64,000 bases of DNA from Hypericum androsaemum (GCA_963995505.1 OZ023198.1:8456558-8520557), one strand, 5' to 3'; positions 12,779 to 25,092 are shown, counted from the first letter of the stretch. Numbers and translations are program-made. Notes: generated by a model not told the origin, from the sequence alone.

Positions 12779-12905
12779 ATGTAGATGAGAGATAAATTAA
12801 TTATTTATTCTGTAACCTAAGTTGGAGTGACTTGTGAGTGAAGATAAAAAAATATTTAATTGAGTTCGGTTGGGTTTGGACGAGAAAAAATTAATTGTTT
12901 ATTCA
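12779..12905. repeat. Dispersed AT-rich repeat related to 24361-24480
   Basis: Shares GTAGATGAGAGAKAAATTAATT and a following TTATTC-GT-CCTA-GTTG-AGTG order with 24430-24480, and AATATTTAATTG-GTT with 24400-24420. Origin unknown. Confidence 0.45.
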
Positions 12906-13959
12906 GTTAGTTAATTGAGTGTGTTCTGATCGTGGGTAGTCACGGAACCGCAGTTGTGGTGGTTTACACGATGATACTAACATATATTCACTCAAAGGGC
13001 AATGATGGGCTTTCCTTGCTCGACTGTACATAAGATACATGCAAGCATGCAGGTTTCATAGGAGACAAACAACAAAACCTTAGTTCACTAAAATAATTAA
13101 TTCAAATTTGAGCTAAATTATTTTTAAAAAAATAGTATAATTTTTTTGACAAATATTTAATAATATTATGTTACCTAAATTTAAAACTTGGAACTATTTT
13201 AATTAAACTAGATCAACTAAATGATGAATATGTGCTCTATTAGCATTTGTCTCCTAGACAGTTCCGTTCTCCCGTTATTCCATTTCCATTTCCGTTACTT
13301 GTTATTATCTATTATTTCCATGTCGCTTTTAAGATTTTATTTATTTATGTCGTTATCATTACCATCCTAATCTACTGTTCTCAATTATTTCCTAGTTTGG
13401 GAAAAGCTGATTCCAGCTTTATGACTACCATTCACATCAAACATGTACAATGGGGTAACGGAAAATGATATTTGGAAGTTGATATTCGAGAATAATTGAG
13501 TTGGGTTGTGTGTGGCTTTTTTCTGGTGATGTAATAGATTTGAAATTATTAGAAATTGATATTTTTAACGTGGCTCATTAATTAACATGATTTCAGTTAT
13601 TTGTTGATCAAATACGAATATCTGTAATTTGCAGCACTAGGAAATACCTTACTGCATCAAACAAAGATACTCCGGCAAGCAAAATTATTAGTGCTTAAAT
13701 GAACTATGAAATTAATCACCCTAGAAAAATAATATATCATTATTGCTTCAAATTCGTGTAGTTTTATATACCTCTTCAATTAACAATCATTTTTTTCAAA
13801 CACACACAATCATTTTTTCCCTCTCCTTTGTTTTGTTTTCAAATATTCGTTCCCATGAGAACATGATAAATGTGTAAAAAAGCACTGCCTTGGGTGCCGA
13901 TAAGGACATAAAATAATCTCCGACTAGAAACTAAAATAATCCAGAATAACTATAAATAT

Positions 13960-14740
13960 TAAGTACCGACCTCGCACACCCAGCGAAATTTACATTTCTC
14001 CGAAATTTGTGTTGTTTGTCGGAGGTGTTCTACTTGATTAGGATCTGGTATAGTCGAGGCAAGAATTGGACTCTTTCTCCGTAAGACGAGATTGCCCCGT
14101 ATTCAGTGCTTACGGACTGCGGCAATCGTCCCCAAGATACAACGACTAGGCTGCTTCCGAGTTCGTAGCACAACGACCCTCAAAACTTCAGGCGAACCTG
14201 GATATTCGGAACTTTCTGAGAGAGAGAGAGAGAGCCTACAATTGCTAACGAATGCTTATGCAAGTTATAGTGGAGTGTTTTGCAAATGAAGGGGAGATGC
14301 CTATTTATAGGCTGCTGGATGGGAGGGAGGCAGACAGCCCAAAGAGTCGCGTCTGTTCGGATGGCAGTCAGGCTGCCCATTCAGGCCCCTTCGCCAGCCA
14401 GATCGTGCCTCTTCGGTGGGCATTCTGGATAGGCCTTATCACCAGGCAACTTGCGTCCCATGGCTTACCAGATTGCTCCAGCCTATTCGCGTCCCTTCGT
14501 GGATATCTAGGAAGGTGCTCGCGGCCCCTCGTCACTTCGATAGCTACGCAGCTCTCTCCGGACTCGGGCAAAAGACTTAAGGCTCCTCGCGGCAATGCAC
14601 AAAGTGCCAAGTGCGCCACAAAGCTCCCATTGCGACCTGTGTCCAGTGCGCGTGCTCGTGCTCAGATGGTACCAACCTCGCAACGGTCCGCGTTGGCTAT
14701 CCAGGTGGTCAATTTATTTCATAGTCAATAACAAAAATCT
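13960..14740 (-). mobile_element. LTR-like, GC-richer block with internal TATA on the minus strand
   Basis: Base composition jumps to about half GC between AT-rich flanks. On the minus strand CCTATAAATAGG (14301-14312) looks like an LTR promoter. Frames through the block encode no recognisable protein. A (GA) microsatellite lies at 14218-14234. I could not find paired ends or a target duplication, so borders are approximate. Confidence 0.4.
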
Positions 14741-16390
14741 CTTTATAAACTTGAAAATCTTCCTTATTGTTTCCAATGTGGTAATGCATTTTCCATTTCT
14801 ACTTTTGACTTTCCACTTGGATCTTTTACTTTGCATTAAATTTTTATTCAATTTTTTCAACAAATTGCACACCGGCCGGCCGGTTAAGCCCTCTAAAGTC
14901 TAAACTCATTAACTCATTATAACCATTAACATTCTCGAATTCGATTACTGAAATTTCAGCTTTTTTAAAAAATAATTACAACTCATAGGAGATCAGATCA
15001 CATAGAAAAGAAAGCATAGAAAATTAATAAAAGGAACACTGAAGCAAAGATCTCGATTTCATTGCCCCGAATCTCAGTAACAGACACCGAAAACAGAAAC
15101 AACAACTATTGCCACTTATTCCTACGGCCCCACCCCACCCCACAATATATCTCTGGTAAAAGTTTATTTTACTATTATATATTTTCATACTTTCACGCTC
15201 CACTTTATAGTTTTTAAATATTCGACTGAGTAATATAATTTTTTCTAATTAACACTTTACTATTTGAAAAACTTTTTTGGACACATATACCCCCAAAGTA
15301 CAATTAAGAAAATAATTTGGTTATAAATTATTCGTTGAAACATATCAGAAAAATATAAAAAAATCATTCTCCAACTCTTGTAATATATAAAAAAATTGGT
15401 TCAAGTGGTATGTGAATTGGATTCACCGTTTTTTAATTCAAGCAAATGTAATGAAAAAATCATTCTTAAAATAGTGTCTGTCGTGCCCGACTTTTAATAT
15501 AATAGCTTATAAAAAATTCAGAAAAAATCACATACAAGTACCATATTATTTTCAATATAAAAATGGAGACTAAAATAGAAATAATAAAATAAAAATATAT
15601 TACCTAGTAGTTATATAAGGATGTACGAAATTGTTATAGATTAATTCGAAATATCATGGGCGAACCTAAACAATTACGGATGCGCTTAAACTCGATAATA
15701 AGAATTTTGTCATCTCTGTTTCCAGATTTACAAATGAAATTAATTTTTTTTGTAAAATTATATGAATCTGAATATTCAGTGAACATTAGCTTGCCTGACC
15801 GGATAAAAATAGGCAACATAATTTTTCGTATGGAATTTAATGTAACCACAGTTATAAGTTTCAAAAAAAATATTTCCATTTTTAAATTAATTTATATATA
15901 AATATATTTAAATTAATCTCTCAAATAGATTTCGTTTGTTTATATCCCTATATATGGCACCTAATAAAGAATATTTTAAAAGTGACAAATCTCTATCAAT
16001 AAATATTTGAGGTTGTTGCAATTTTAATGATTCAAACAGAGATTTTTAGATAATCTAAAATAATAATTGATCTAAATATTTATTAGTAGTGCAACGGACG
16101 GGGTTGTTATAAATATAGAGACCGTTGGGGTTTGGAGGGAATCGTTGCAGTACGTTACGTGTAGAGATGGGTGGGAAAATGCACACGCGTGAACCTTTTC
16201 AGGTTTTCTGTTTCAACAACTCTCTTCCCTTTTTATTACACAACACAACAGATTCGTTTAATGCCGTAACGTCAACTGGACCAAATTTAAAACAAGTCCC
16301 CTCGTCGCCATAAATCACAACAGAAATCCATGGTCCTTCCGAGAGAGATGTCCGCCAAATCTCTAATTGTTCTTTTTTTGCAACTCACAC
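14741..16390. other. AT-rich intergenic DNA
   Basis: Nothing gene-like is seen apart from the GC-richer segment at 16121-16200 listed separately. Confidence 0.5.
16121..16200 (+). repeat. First of two related CCGTTGGGG segments
   Basis: Reads CCGTTGGGGTTTGGAGGGAA, then TCGTTGCAG, TACGTTACGTG and GATGGGTGGG. It aligns collinearly with 16802-16850. A TATAAATATAGAG sequence lies just upstream at 16109-16121. Confidence 0.5.
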
Positions 16391-16410
16391 AGTCAATCTA
16401 CATATACATT

Positions 16411-16530
16411 ACCAACTCGTGTATGGTCTGATGGATACGGTGTCAGTCATTAAGCATGAGGTGGGAGGATCGAATCCCATGACCGTCTAAGATCCGAAAT
16501 TGTGGAAACAATTTAAATCTCACAAAAAAA
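16411..16530 (+). mobile_element. tRNA-derived SINE with 16-bp target-site duplication
   Basis: The 120-bp body carries a box-A-like TGGTCTGATGG (16424-16434), a box-B GGATCGAATCCC (16468-16479) and an A-rich 3' tail. AATCTACATATACATT (16395-16410) and AATCTACATACACATT (16531-16546) flank it, with one mismatch. Size, pol III boxes, tail and duplication are all as expected for a SINE. Confidence 0.85.
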
Positions 16531-16787
16531 AATCTACATACACATTCGTAGTTTCGACCATAAAATATTTAAATCAATTGATAAAAAATGACATAATTTA
16601 TTTAGAATCTCAAATTTAGGCTCTCAAAATGCATCTTGAATCAGTTGATAAGCGGACTTAACGGACAAATTCAACTCTAAATTAGTTAGTAAACTCTAAA
16701 TTAGTTAGTAAAGTGAAAAAACCTAAAAATGATTACTAACTAAAAACGTTTTCTATGCATGCTTCTCGAAAGATGTTTCATAAATAA

Positions 16788-17000
16788 ACTATTGGGGTGG
16801 GGCCGTTGGGGCCTTGGGGGATCGCTGCAGGAGCCGTACGTGGGGGTGGGTCCCGCGAAGGGGGCCGTGCTCGTGCATGCGTTTTGTTTGTTTGCGGGAA
16901 CCGTTTCGTTGGTTCGTCTTTTCCAGGGGGACGATAGTCTTGAGGGGTGGGGGCCACAGCGTGCATCGCACGTGCGTGTCGATCTCGACTTTTTTTGTTG
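16788..17000 (+). repeat. GC-rich second copy of the CCGTTGGGG segment
   Basis: CCGTTGGGGCCTTGGGGGAT, then CGCTGCAG, GTACGTGGGGGTGGG parallels 16121-16175. The block is strongly GC-rich and has CpG-containing motifs, unlike its AT-rich surroundings. No coding frame is convincing. Confidence 0.5.
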
Positions 17001-17039
17001 TAAAATTTAGACGGGTTTGACTCACCAATTAGACCGTCA

Positions 17040-18319
17040 ATGCTATACTGCTTTGGTCATGTCTGAGTTCTTTTTTATAAATATTTTTCTTCTACAATGC
17101 AAATTTATTTTAAAATATATATACCGTCAATGAGTCCACAGCTATATATATAACTTAAACAACACATATTTATGTTATTAGAAAATTTTATATCATCAGA
17201 AAATAATCATAGTATATATTTTCGAATAATAGGTCATAAATTATTTTGGAACCAAAACTATTCAACAATAGTTTCTCATAACGAAAACGACCACAGTTGA
17301 AAATATTAGTAAACAAACAACATATCAATCTCCGGTGGAGTGGACAATTTCTATTGTAACAATACAAAAGATAGATTTTCAATCTCGTTATGCAACAGAT
17401 ATCTTCTTAGTTTTCGTAACCCGACCAAAATATTATCGATCTCGTTATCCAACCGATTTGTTGTTAGTTTTCGACCAAAACAAAATGTCACTCTCGTTAT
17501 GCAACTAATTTATTCTTAGTTCTCATAACCCGACCAATAATCTCCTAATTGACCACTTGTTTATGAACCTTAGCACATATTCCCTACTATGTAACTAACT
17601 TTATTTGTCTTGTACCGACCCAGTTTTCTTGTCCAAAAGACGAAAATGAACAGCAATGCAGAGGCAAAATCACTGTCGTTTATTACCTTTTTTTGAGAAT
17701 TACTGTCGTTTATTACCTTTATCATTCTTTTTGCAACGCTTAGCTTAGTACATTTGTCTTGTATAATTTTACTGGTTTGTTTTAGCGCAACATTTACATT
17801 CCAGCAATATTCTACCTACTAGTGACGAATAACCATTTTGAAATATTTATTATTTTGATATATGATCTAGCTACGTAGATGCTTATATAAACCGGTCACA
17901 CATGAATATAATCCATATATTTATTCTTATCCTCTATTCTTCTTGTTATCTCATATGATCTTATTTTTTTAACTACTAGACTTTAATGAAAAAACTTAAT
18001 TTTAATGGTCACCATCCACTTTCAAACAGGAAACAATGTAGGAAAATTTAGTTGTTTCATATATAAGTTCAATTTATTGAATCTGCACCTCTATAAAGTT
18101 ATCAGCGCCTTATGTCATCCAGACAATTACCATTTGGCCGGAAAGTTTGGTTGTAAATAGTTTAGACTTTGGACTTGTACGTATGGTTTCTACTATGGTC
18201 ATCATTTGTCAATGAGCGTTTTGATTTTGAAGTTCTTGTTGTAATTCGAAACTTGGAACATTTACATTTTCTATGGAACGACCATATCAATGAAACTGTT
18301 TATGGTTTATGGTTTATGG
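17040..18319. other. AT-rich intergenic DNA
   Basis: No gene is seen. A short phrase ('TCTCGTTATNCAACNGAT ... TTCTTAGTTYTC.TAACCCGACCAA') recurs at 17385-17430, 17441-17480 and 17490-17535 as a degenerate tandem repeat of roughly 55 bp. Confidence 0.45.
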
Positions 18320-18690
18320 TTTTTTTATAAGTAAATCAATGTGTATTATAAACATGTAATGGTACAGAACAAAAGCTTGAAGCAAGCTAGTGCAGTCCGA
18401 GAGTTACAAACAAAACAGCAAAAGCCTAATTCAGGAGCATAAAAGGTCTTGCCCACCCAAGAAAGAAGGTTAGTCAGTAACTAATTCGATCATACCAAGG
18501 TTTTAAGATTGTCGATTTTCTCCTTTAAAACTGTCTCGATACTATAGAATATGTGCATAATACCGTTAATTATTGGAATAAAGCTATGTAAGTTTCCTAG
18601 TATCATTAGAGAATAACGAATTTTTTTGTCTGGCTTAGCTAGTAAGAAATCCAAACCACTAAGTCTGAGTAGCATTAATGGAGACAAATT
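18320..18690 (-). mobile_element. Probable LINE 3'-end fragment
   Basis: Begins with a T-run then ATAAGTAAATCAATG, which resembles the poly(A)-adjacent 3' ends of minus-strand LINEs in this window. No domain remains and the right border is unclear. Confidence 0.3.
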
Positions 18691-19079
18691 ACTGCTAATT
18701 CAACTGAAATTCCAACTCTATTAGTTTAGTTCATTAATGGAACAATTTGTACTAACCAAAAAAAAACTTCAAATCAGTTCTTATCTAGATTTTTCAAGAA
18801 TCGAATTCGTTCGTTCCTTTATTTCGCTAGTGGTGGCAAATATCATGGGTATAACACTAGGAAACTGAAATTCCACTGTTAATTTGTACCAAGTCTTACC
18901 TTAAAACAACAATGGAATCTACATATAATAGAAGGTAAAATTGAAGCCCATAATAATTAATAAGAATTGCAGCACTTCAATTTTTTTTGTTAAGGTAGAA
19001 ATTTATTAGGTATAAGTGAAACAAGTGTAGAATTTCCTCGGCAAAGTAATGGAAAAAAAATCACAGCAGAGAAAAAGAG

Positions 19080-19560
19080 TATCTGAATGTTGACATTGCA
19101 GAAGTACAATGCAACACTAAGTTACCGTGATACTAGTTATTTACATATAAATATCCTCGTAACGTGATGGGCTAGTGAGATCGACTGTATTAGGCTTATG
19201 AATAGTAAAGCCCACTAGGTGAAATAATGACTAGGTATAAATAGAGGCATAATGAAAATTATAGGGACTATTATTGACATTGTATCCAAATTTCCTAAGA
19301 AACAAGATGTTTCTTTATCTCTATGCCTCTTCTATCTTATTCTTTCCATCTTCTCCCCCCTTTTCTTGATTCTATTTCTTGAAAACCCTAGCAAGGTCCT
19401 AACAACGTCCTTGGAGATTTCTATTGGCATTGGCCCGAGAGGCAATTACATTACAAATATGTTTAGACGTGCATCTCAACTCACTTACTTCAATATTGTC
19501 CTTTCACTTTGGAATCGTCTGTCCCGCAAAAAGCGTATAGAATTCATCTAACAAGCTCAG
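19080..19560 (+). mobile_element. LTR-like segment with TATAAATAGAGG promoter
   Basis: GGTATAAATAGAGGC (19234-19248) follows a 'GATGGGCTAG...GCCCACTAGG' half-palindrome, as in many plant Copia LTRs. A short open frame downstream (19252-19551) has no known domain. No target duplication found. Confidence 0.35.
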
Positions 19561-21052
19561 TTTTGTAGAATAAAAAACAGATCTTGTTCACAAGTATAGG
19601 TTTCCCGCACCCGTCCACGCTTGTCATTTCATCGCATTGCACATGATCGCCCAAATGATTAGAGATAATTCGGGGTGGTCGCCTTGATAAATCTTCTGTT
19701 TCACATGGTAGAAGCAAAAACAAAGAAATTGGAAATATTTTTGTCACCTCAACAATCAAAAAATATAATTACAATTTAGTACACCATAACTCGTTTTTGT
19801 TAAAGCGTGATCCAACTCAAGAAAGAAACTGTTATATTGATCAGCTTGAAGAAGAAGAAAACGAAGAAAGAAAATAAGGGGTTAATGGGCGCAGAGATAA
19901 GAGAAAGGCCTGTTGCAATGACGCAAGCCCAAAGAAGAAAAGAGAAGGGCTTATACCCATTGGCGGCTATTTTCTGTTGATTATCTGAAAATAAGCTTGT
20001 TATTTTATGGTTTTAGGGGATGTTTAGGAAAAATGGTGGCTGAAGTCTTGGGTCTAGCATTCCCGCTATAAATATCTTTCGACTCGAGGGGAGAGCCATT
20101 TTTGGGAAGAAATAACGGGATTTGATTTAGTGGGGATAAAACTCTATTAAAATAGATCAAGTAATTATATATAGACACGATTTTTAATGACTGTCAGATC
20201 TCTAGATACAATTTTTAACGAAATCTGACAGTTCAAACAAAATATCCTTCATCGGAAGGGCTTTTATGTTGTCTCCACTTAATCCAAAACCAGAAATAAC
20301 GGCGTAAATTGTTGCTTTTTTCTTCTTCCAAAAAGCAGATTAAGAGCATTTTTTTAAGATGGCGGTCGGACTGGGAAACGGAGCCTAGGGCAGGTCAAAA
20401 AAACATGTACGGAGACTTACTTAATGAACCGGATGGTTTTCGGTCAAATCAAATAGTTGGCTTAAATTTTTGACCCATAAATTTCTGGTTCATTAAGTTT
20501 CACCGAAATTTAACCCAAAATCTTTTTTGAAAACCAAGGGTTGGACAAAAAAAAAGAGAATTCGGATCCGGAAGGCGAATAGAGCAGCGGATTGTTGGCA
20601 CCAACGAGACTGAAATCGCCCTCTCCGGATTCTCCTCCCACAAATCCGGCGGCAGCTCCTCAATCAAAACTCCGCGCGACCTTCTAAAAGCCGACGCCGG
20701 CACCTCCTCCTCTGCGAGAAAGGACAAAAGAACTTACGAGTTACGAGGCGACGAATCTTGCGAGCAGGGAGATGGGCGAGAAGCCGCCGAAGTCATCTCT
20801 GACGTCATCCATGGCCGCCTCTTTCCACTTCGTCCTCAACATCCCCATCGCTCCTCCTCCAGCCATGCTTCGCAATATAGATTCAGAGACCCTAAGCTAT
20901 TGGTTCTAATCAGATTATTTGGTACTCTCTCTCGTAATATTAAGGTTTTGGTTGCTGGCAACGAGGAGGAAGAAGCTGGGTCAAAGAGAGAATAATTTTA
21001 TAAGGGGAGGAGTAGAGAAAAAAGTTTGGAGATATTTAAAAGCGTTAGAGAT
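19561..21052. other. Intergenic DNA with a GC-rich, exon-like island at 20540-20870
   Basis: 20540-20870 is markedly GC-richer than its surroundings. It gives open frames on both strands, for example a plus-strand frame starting at the ATG of 20771 (MGEKPPKSSLTSSM...) and a minus-strand frame at 20727-20500. I recognise no family. It may be a captured or decayed 5' exon. The remainder is AT-rich and gene-free. Confidence 0.35.
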
Positions 21053-21314
21053 TGTTCCAAATTCTTAATTAGAGTATGGTTCTATTTCCTGATCAGAATA
21101 GAATACTAGTCTCCTATATATATACGGTCTATGCCTAGGTCTTATTTGTGTAGTTGAGAGTTGTGAGGTAGAGAGAACTCTCACAGAGGCTTTGTAACCG
21201 ATTGGACTCACATAGTGGACGACTCTCCTTTGCCCGTAGTTTTCTTCCCGTCTTGGGGTTTCCACGTAATTCTTATGTCTCGTATTTTACTCGTTTCGAT
21301 CTTATTTCTCAACA
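21053..21314 (+). mobile_element. Short Copia-type LTR (solo or fragment)
   Basis: Starts TGTTCCAAATTC, has TATATATATACGG (21114-21126) and ends with a GGGGTTTCCACGTAA...CTCAACA tail, an arrangement typical of plant Copia LTRs. The 5-bp flanks do not match, so it may be a rearranged copy. Confidence 0.5.
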
Positions 21315-21733
21315 AAAAAGTTGAGTCAGTGTCTGTATAAAAATAATATATTTAATAGTATTTAGTATTTACATTTAATAATATATATATGAGCTTTTAC
21401 TTTTTGCCAGACATGGACTTTAAAAAAAGAAGAGCCTGGGACATGTGTAAGTTTAGGTTGAGAAACGTGTAAAGCAAGACAGTTTAGAGTAGACTGTATC
21501 ATATATTAAACCAACTATATTATTTACCTATATTTAAATTAAAATATTTTAAATAAATAAAAGTCTGGTCCGACTGATGGTTCAACTGGCCGGACCAGTT
21601 GAGACGTGATCCGGAGAGAAAAGCGGGTCGCTCTCCGGGTCATTTTTGAAAATAATGATTAAGAGTAATATTGTATATAAAAGTCAACAAAAAAACCATG
21701 GAATATTATGTAAAATAAAGAGACCAATAATAA

Positions 21734-22714
21734 TGTAAGAATTGATCAACCAAACTGATAATTTCCTAAGTTTAAAGTAGCAACCATCATGTTTTAATAA
21801 GTTTGGGGAGCAAAAGGTAATTTTTCATAAACCCTAGTTACCTTGGGCAAAATTAGGATTTTTGCCTTGGAAGTCATGTTAAATAGACCTCTAGGCTGCC
21901 ACACTCCGTCACCATAGAAAACCCACGAATTCCCTCTTACTGTGAAGGTGAAGAACGCGATCCGACTCGGAGGGAAGGGCTAGGAGAGGACGAGATCATC
22001 CAGAAATCACTGTACGAGGAGGGTAAGCTATTAACACTGTTTTACCTTAAATTCGAGTGACATTATTACAAGAGAAAATCATGAATGTTCTCTTTCGAAA
22101 GGTGGAGAGAACAATCCAACTGACGTATCGGCTTTGAGAGGGCAAGGAAAATTCGTAGGAGAAGAATGGTAAGTCGTATATGACCTTGCATGTTCGAGTG
22201 ATAAGGCCACCTACTTGGAAAAATAACATGGACCTCGTATAGGGTTTTAGGAGGATCGTTGGAAGTTCTCTCGTGAAGGTTAGGGATTTAGAAACAACGT
22301 CAAATAAGTAGGTGTTTGTTAAATTTTGTTTCGTGTGATTTAGATTTCTGAGATTAGGGGTAAACAAATCGAGGTATGACATGCTCTATACATTATTGTT
22401 TATCTGACGTGTTCCTGATTTTTGATTTGTACTGATCTGTGTCCCGATTCAGATTTCTGATTTGTTAATAAGTTCTGATCTGTTTACGATTCCCGAAGGG
22501 AATAACATGTTCTGATATGATATGCCATGTGGGATTGATCTCACGCCCTTATGGGTCCGTGGTTTGCACACATTCTATAAAGGGGCTACTAAATAACCCT
22601 AGTTGTGTATGATTGAATGTATATGAGCGTGAGAACTATCCGGGCTCGTGGAAGGGATACTCTTTCGTCATCTGGGTCCGTAATACGAGAACATCTATGC
22701 CCCACGAGAATCCT
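21734..22714 (+). mobile_element. Truncated LTR related to the solo LTR at 11205-12453
   Basis: Starts TGTAAGAATTGATC like the other copy and follows it through shared landmarks: TAAACCCTAG, GGGCTAGGAGA, ACCCTAG-TG-GTATGAT, 'TATCCGGGCTCGTGG' and 'GTCCGTAATACGAGAAC'. Similarity stops after GAGAATCCTGAC, where a different tandem repeat begins. Confidence 0.7.
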
Positions 22715-23225
22715 GACATGGCATGCCCCGTTATGTCTAATGGCATGCCCGTTTAATATTTAATAAATTTATAATAAATAAATTAATAAATTAAATTATT
22801 AACTAAATAGCATATCTGGTTATGTTAAAATGGCATACCCAGTTACGACTAATGGCACGCCCGGTTATATTTACTGGCATGTCCGATTAATATTTAGTAA
22901 AATATATAAATTAATAATTAATTAAATGGCATATCCGGTTATGTTAAAATAGCATATCCGGCTATGACTTATGGCATGCTCCGTAACGTAAAATGGCATA
23001 TCTGTTAAATAATTAATAAAATTTATAATAAATTAAAAAATATGCTTTGTTATGTCTAAATGACATATTCGTTATAATAAAATGGCAGGCAAGATTATGT
23101 CTAAATGGTAGCCCAATTAATATTGAATAAAACTTATAAATAATTAAATAAATGGTAGATCCGATTATGAAAAATTGGCATGCCTATTACGTAAAATTGC
23201 ATCAATGGATACAATAATATTAATT
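22715..23225 (+). repeat. Degenerate tandem repeat, ATGGCATGCCCGGTTATG family
   Basis: About four units of 110-135 bp. Each has several ATGGCATRYCCGGTTATGT-like phrases followed by TTAATATTTAATAAA and a TA-rich spacer; landmarks fall near 22754, 22887, 23006 and 23116. The same family occurs inverted at 36520-36790, and both continue into a shared non-repetitive tail ending GTAGGACCCA. Confidence 0.75.
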
Positions 23226-23374
23226 AATACTTATAATAAAAAATTAAATACTTATTTAAATAATATAATAATTTGATTTGTTATAGTATAATATACGAAT
23301 TGATTTAAAGATTATAAAACAAAACAAAGGTAGGACCCACGTGTCCCCTCCCCTCTAGACCTAGCCATTGTTAG

Positions 23375-23650
23375 AATCCGATTCGTAATTGGATTCATCA
23401 AAAAATTGATTCGATTCGTAAAAAATTTGATTCATTGATAATTCGATTTGAATTTATCTTGAGACTAATTAAATACGGTTCAAGATTTTTATTATCCGTA
23501 AAACCGGTAAATTTAAATCGAATTCGATTCGAGTCAAATTCGTGTATAATTTGAGTTAAATTCGTGTATAATTCGATTAGAATTTGTCCATATTATGTAA
23601 AAATTTAAATAGTGCTCATTTGAAAGGGTGGAAAATAGGGAGAATTAAAA
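23375..23650 (+). repeat. AATTCG-rich dispersed repeat (copy 1)
   Basis: Starts CATTGTTAGAATCCGATTCG, contains AACCGGTAAATTTAAATCGA and repeated AATTCGTGTATAATT, and ends near AGGGAGAATTAAA. The reverse complement of 40441-40750 is collinear with it over the whole length. Confidence 0.75.
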
Positions 23651-24960
23651 TTTGAAACCCATGTTTCTCGTGCCCCAAATGTCAGACGGCAGGCGCTCAG
23701 GCATCGGCGCGGCAACCTGACGCTGCTAGCCTAACCCATGTAAATAATATGTCACTATTAAGAAGGTGATACTCAATTTACTTTTGAGTAATCACACAAT
23801 ATGCTGCTAAACAAAGAGTAATCACACAATGTGTGTGCAATGGTGTACAGAACAACAACTATTAGCCTAATACACACGAGAAAATTTAGTCCCAAATATT
23901 AGCCTAATACACACGAAAGAATTTAGTCCGAGACAGCGAGAAATTTTACTCAATATAATATAACATCTATAAAATAATATTATTTCCGTCTCAAACTTTA
24001 TAACATCTCATAAATTTATGTTGATTGGTTATTAATTTTTTAAATTAATAAAATTTATGATACTAAAATTATTAATGATAAAAAGCATCTTGAGAAATCA
24101 TATCATCACAACACGACGAGATTTCTAAAGAATAAATTCGAATTTGAAGGTTCATAATTCGAATTTGATTCGTCATTGAACGAATTGAATATGATTTAAG
24201 GTTTTAATGAATTCGAATTTAAACTAATTCGATTTGAATTCGTTCGAATTCGAACTGTGGTCGGGACTAAGTTAGGGTATATTTTAATAATAATAAAATA
24301 ACTAAAAGGAAAAGCGGGGTCGAGCCACGCGTAGGGGAGGCCTGACAGGCCCCTGACACACGGCCTCGGTTAGAGTGGGTTGCTAATGTGGGTAGGAAAA
24401 TATTTAATTGGGTTGAGTATGGTGTAGATGAGAGAGAAATTAATTATTTATTCCGTGGCCTAGGTTGAAGTGGGTTGCTTATATAGATAACCTAAGTGTC
24501 AAGTATTCGTGATCAATTATAGGTATATTTTTATATATTGCCTATCCAAAATTTCGAAATAAATTTTTTAATCTCTTAATGCTATTGTAGATGATTTTTT
24601 TTCATACGATTCTTATTATCTAAAAAACATAGGCTTAAAAATATTTATCTCAAATATTTATGGACCACATCTGATATAAACCCTCGTACGCAGACTGAGG
24701 TGTTAGTTAAGAGAGGTGATGTTACTGATAAAGTTAGAACATTTACAAAAAAAGTCGTGTAGAAAAAAAATTTTATGGCGTCCTAGGTAAATCAAAAAAG
24801 AAAATAGTATAATTAAATATGTAAGAGAGCATCTTATTCATGTACACTTAAAAACAATTCAACGAACGATATATTTTGCGGGTTTTAAAACAGAATGGTA
24901 CTCGCATCGCGCGTGCATATTTGCTAGGAAAGATAACAGTAAGAATTTTAATTATAGTAG
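23651..24960. other. AT-rich intergenic DNA with further repeat pieces
   Basis: 24121-24260 is another AATTCG-rich block. 24361-24480 is the second copy of the repeat at 12779. 23826 and 23846, and 23870 and 23905, hold short direct repeats (AATCACACAAT; TTAGCCTAATACACACGA). No gene is seen. Confidence 0.5.
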
Positions 24961-25020
24961 TTAAACGATGTCGTAACGCGAGATCCACAATTAAACGGCG
25001 TCGTAAAACGAGATTCTCAA
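24961..25020 (+). promoter_or_regulatory. Two adjacent 30-bp repeats upstream of the VAR3/OZ gene
   Basis: 24961-24990 and 24991-25020 share TTAAACG-(A/G)(T/C)-GTCGTAA-CGAGAT-C-CAA, differing at a few positions. They sit 73-132 bp before the ATG, where proximal promoter elements lie. The AAACGnCGTCGT core is CpG-rich and unlike the flanks. Confidence 0.5.
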
Positions 25021-25092
25021 CAGATTAGGAGCGGGAGTAGATAATCTCTACCCGGAAAGCGGAACCAGTAGCAGCCAGGGAGGGCCGTCAAG

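Noticed and set aside
14252..14731. 159-codon plus-strand frame
   Set aside because: Lies within the GC-rich LTR-like block, shows no domain, and other frames there are open as well. Composition explains it.
22715..23225. Possible CRISPR-like spaced repeats
   Set aside because: Repeats are degenerate, spacing varies, spacers are AT-rich repeats themselves, and the DNA is plant nuclear.
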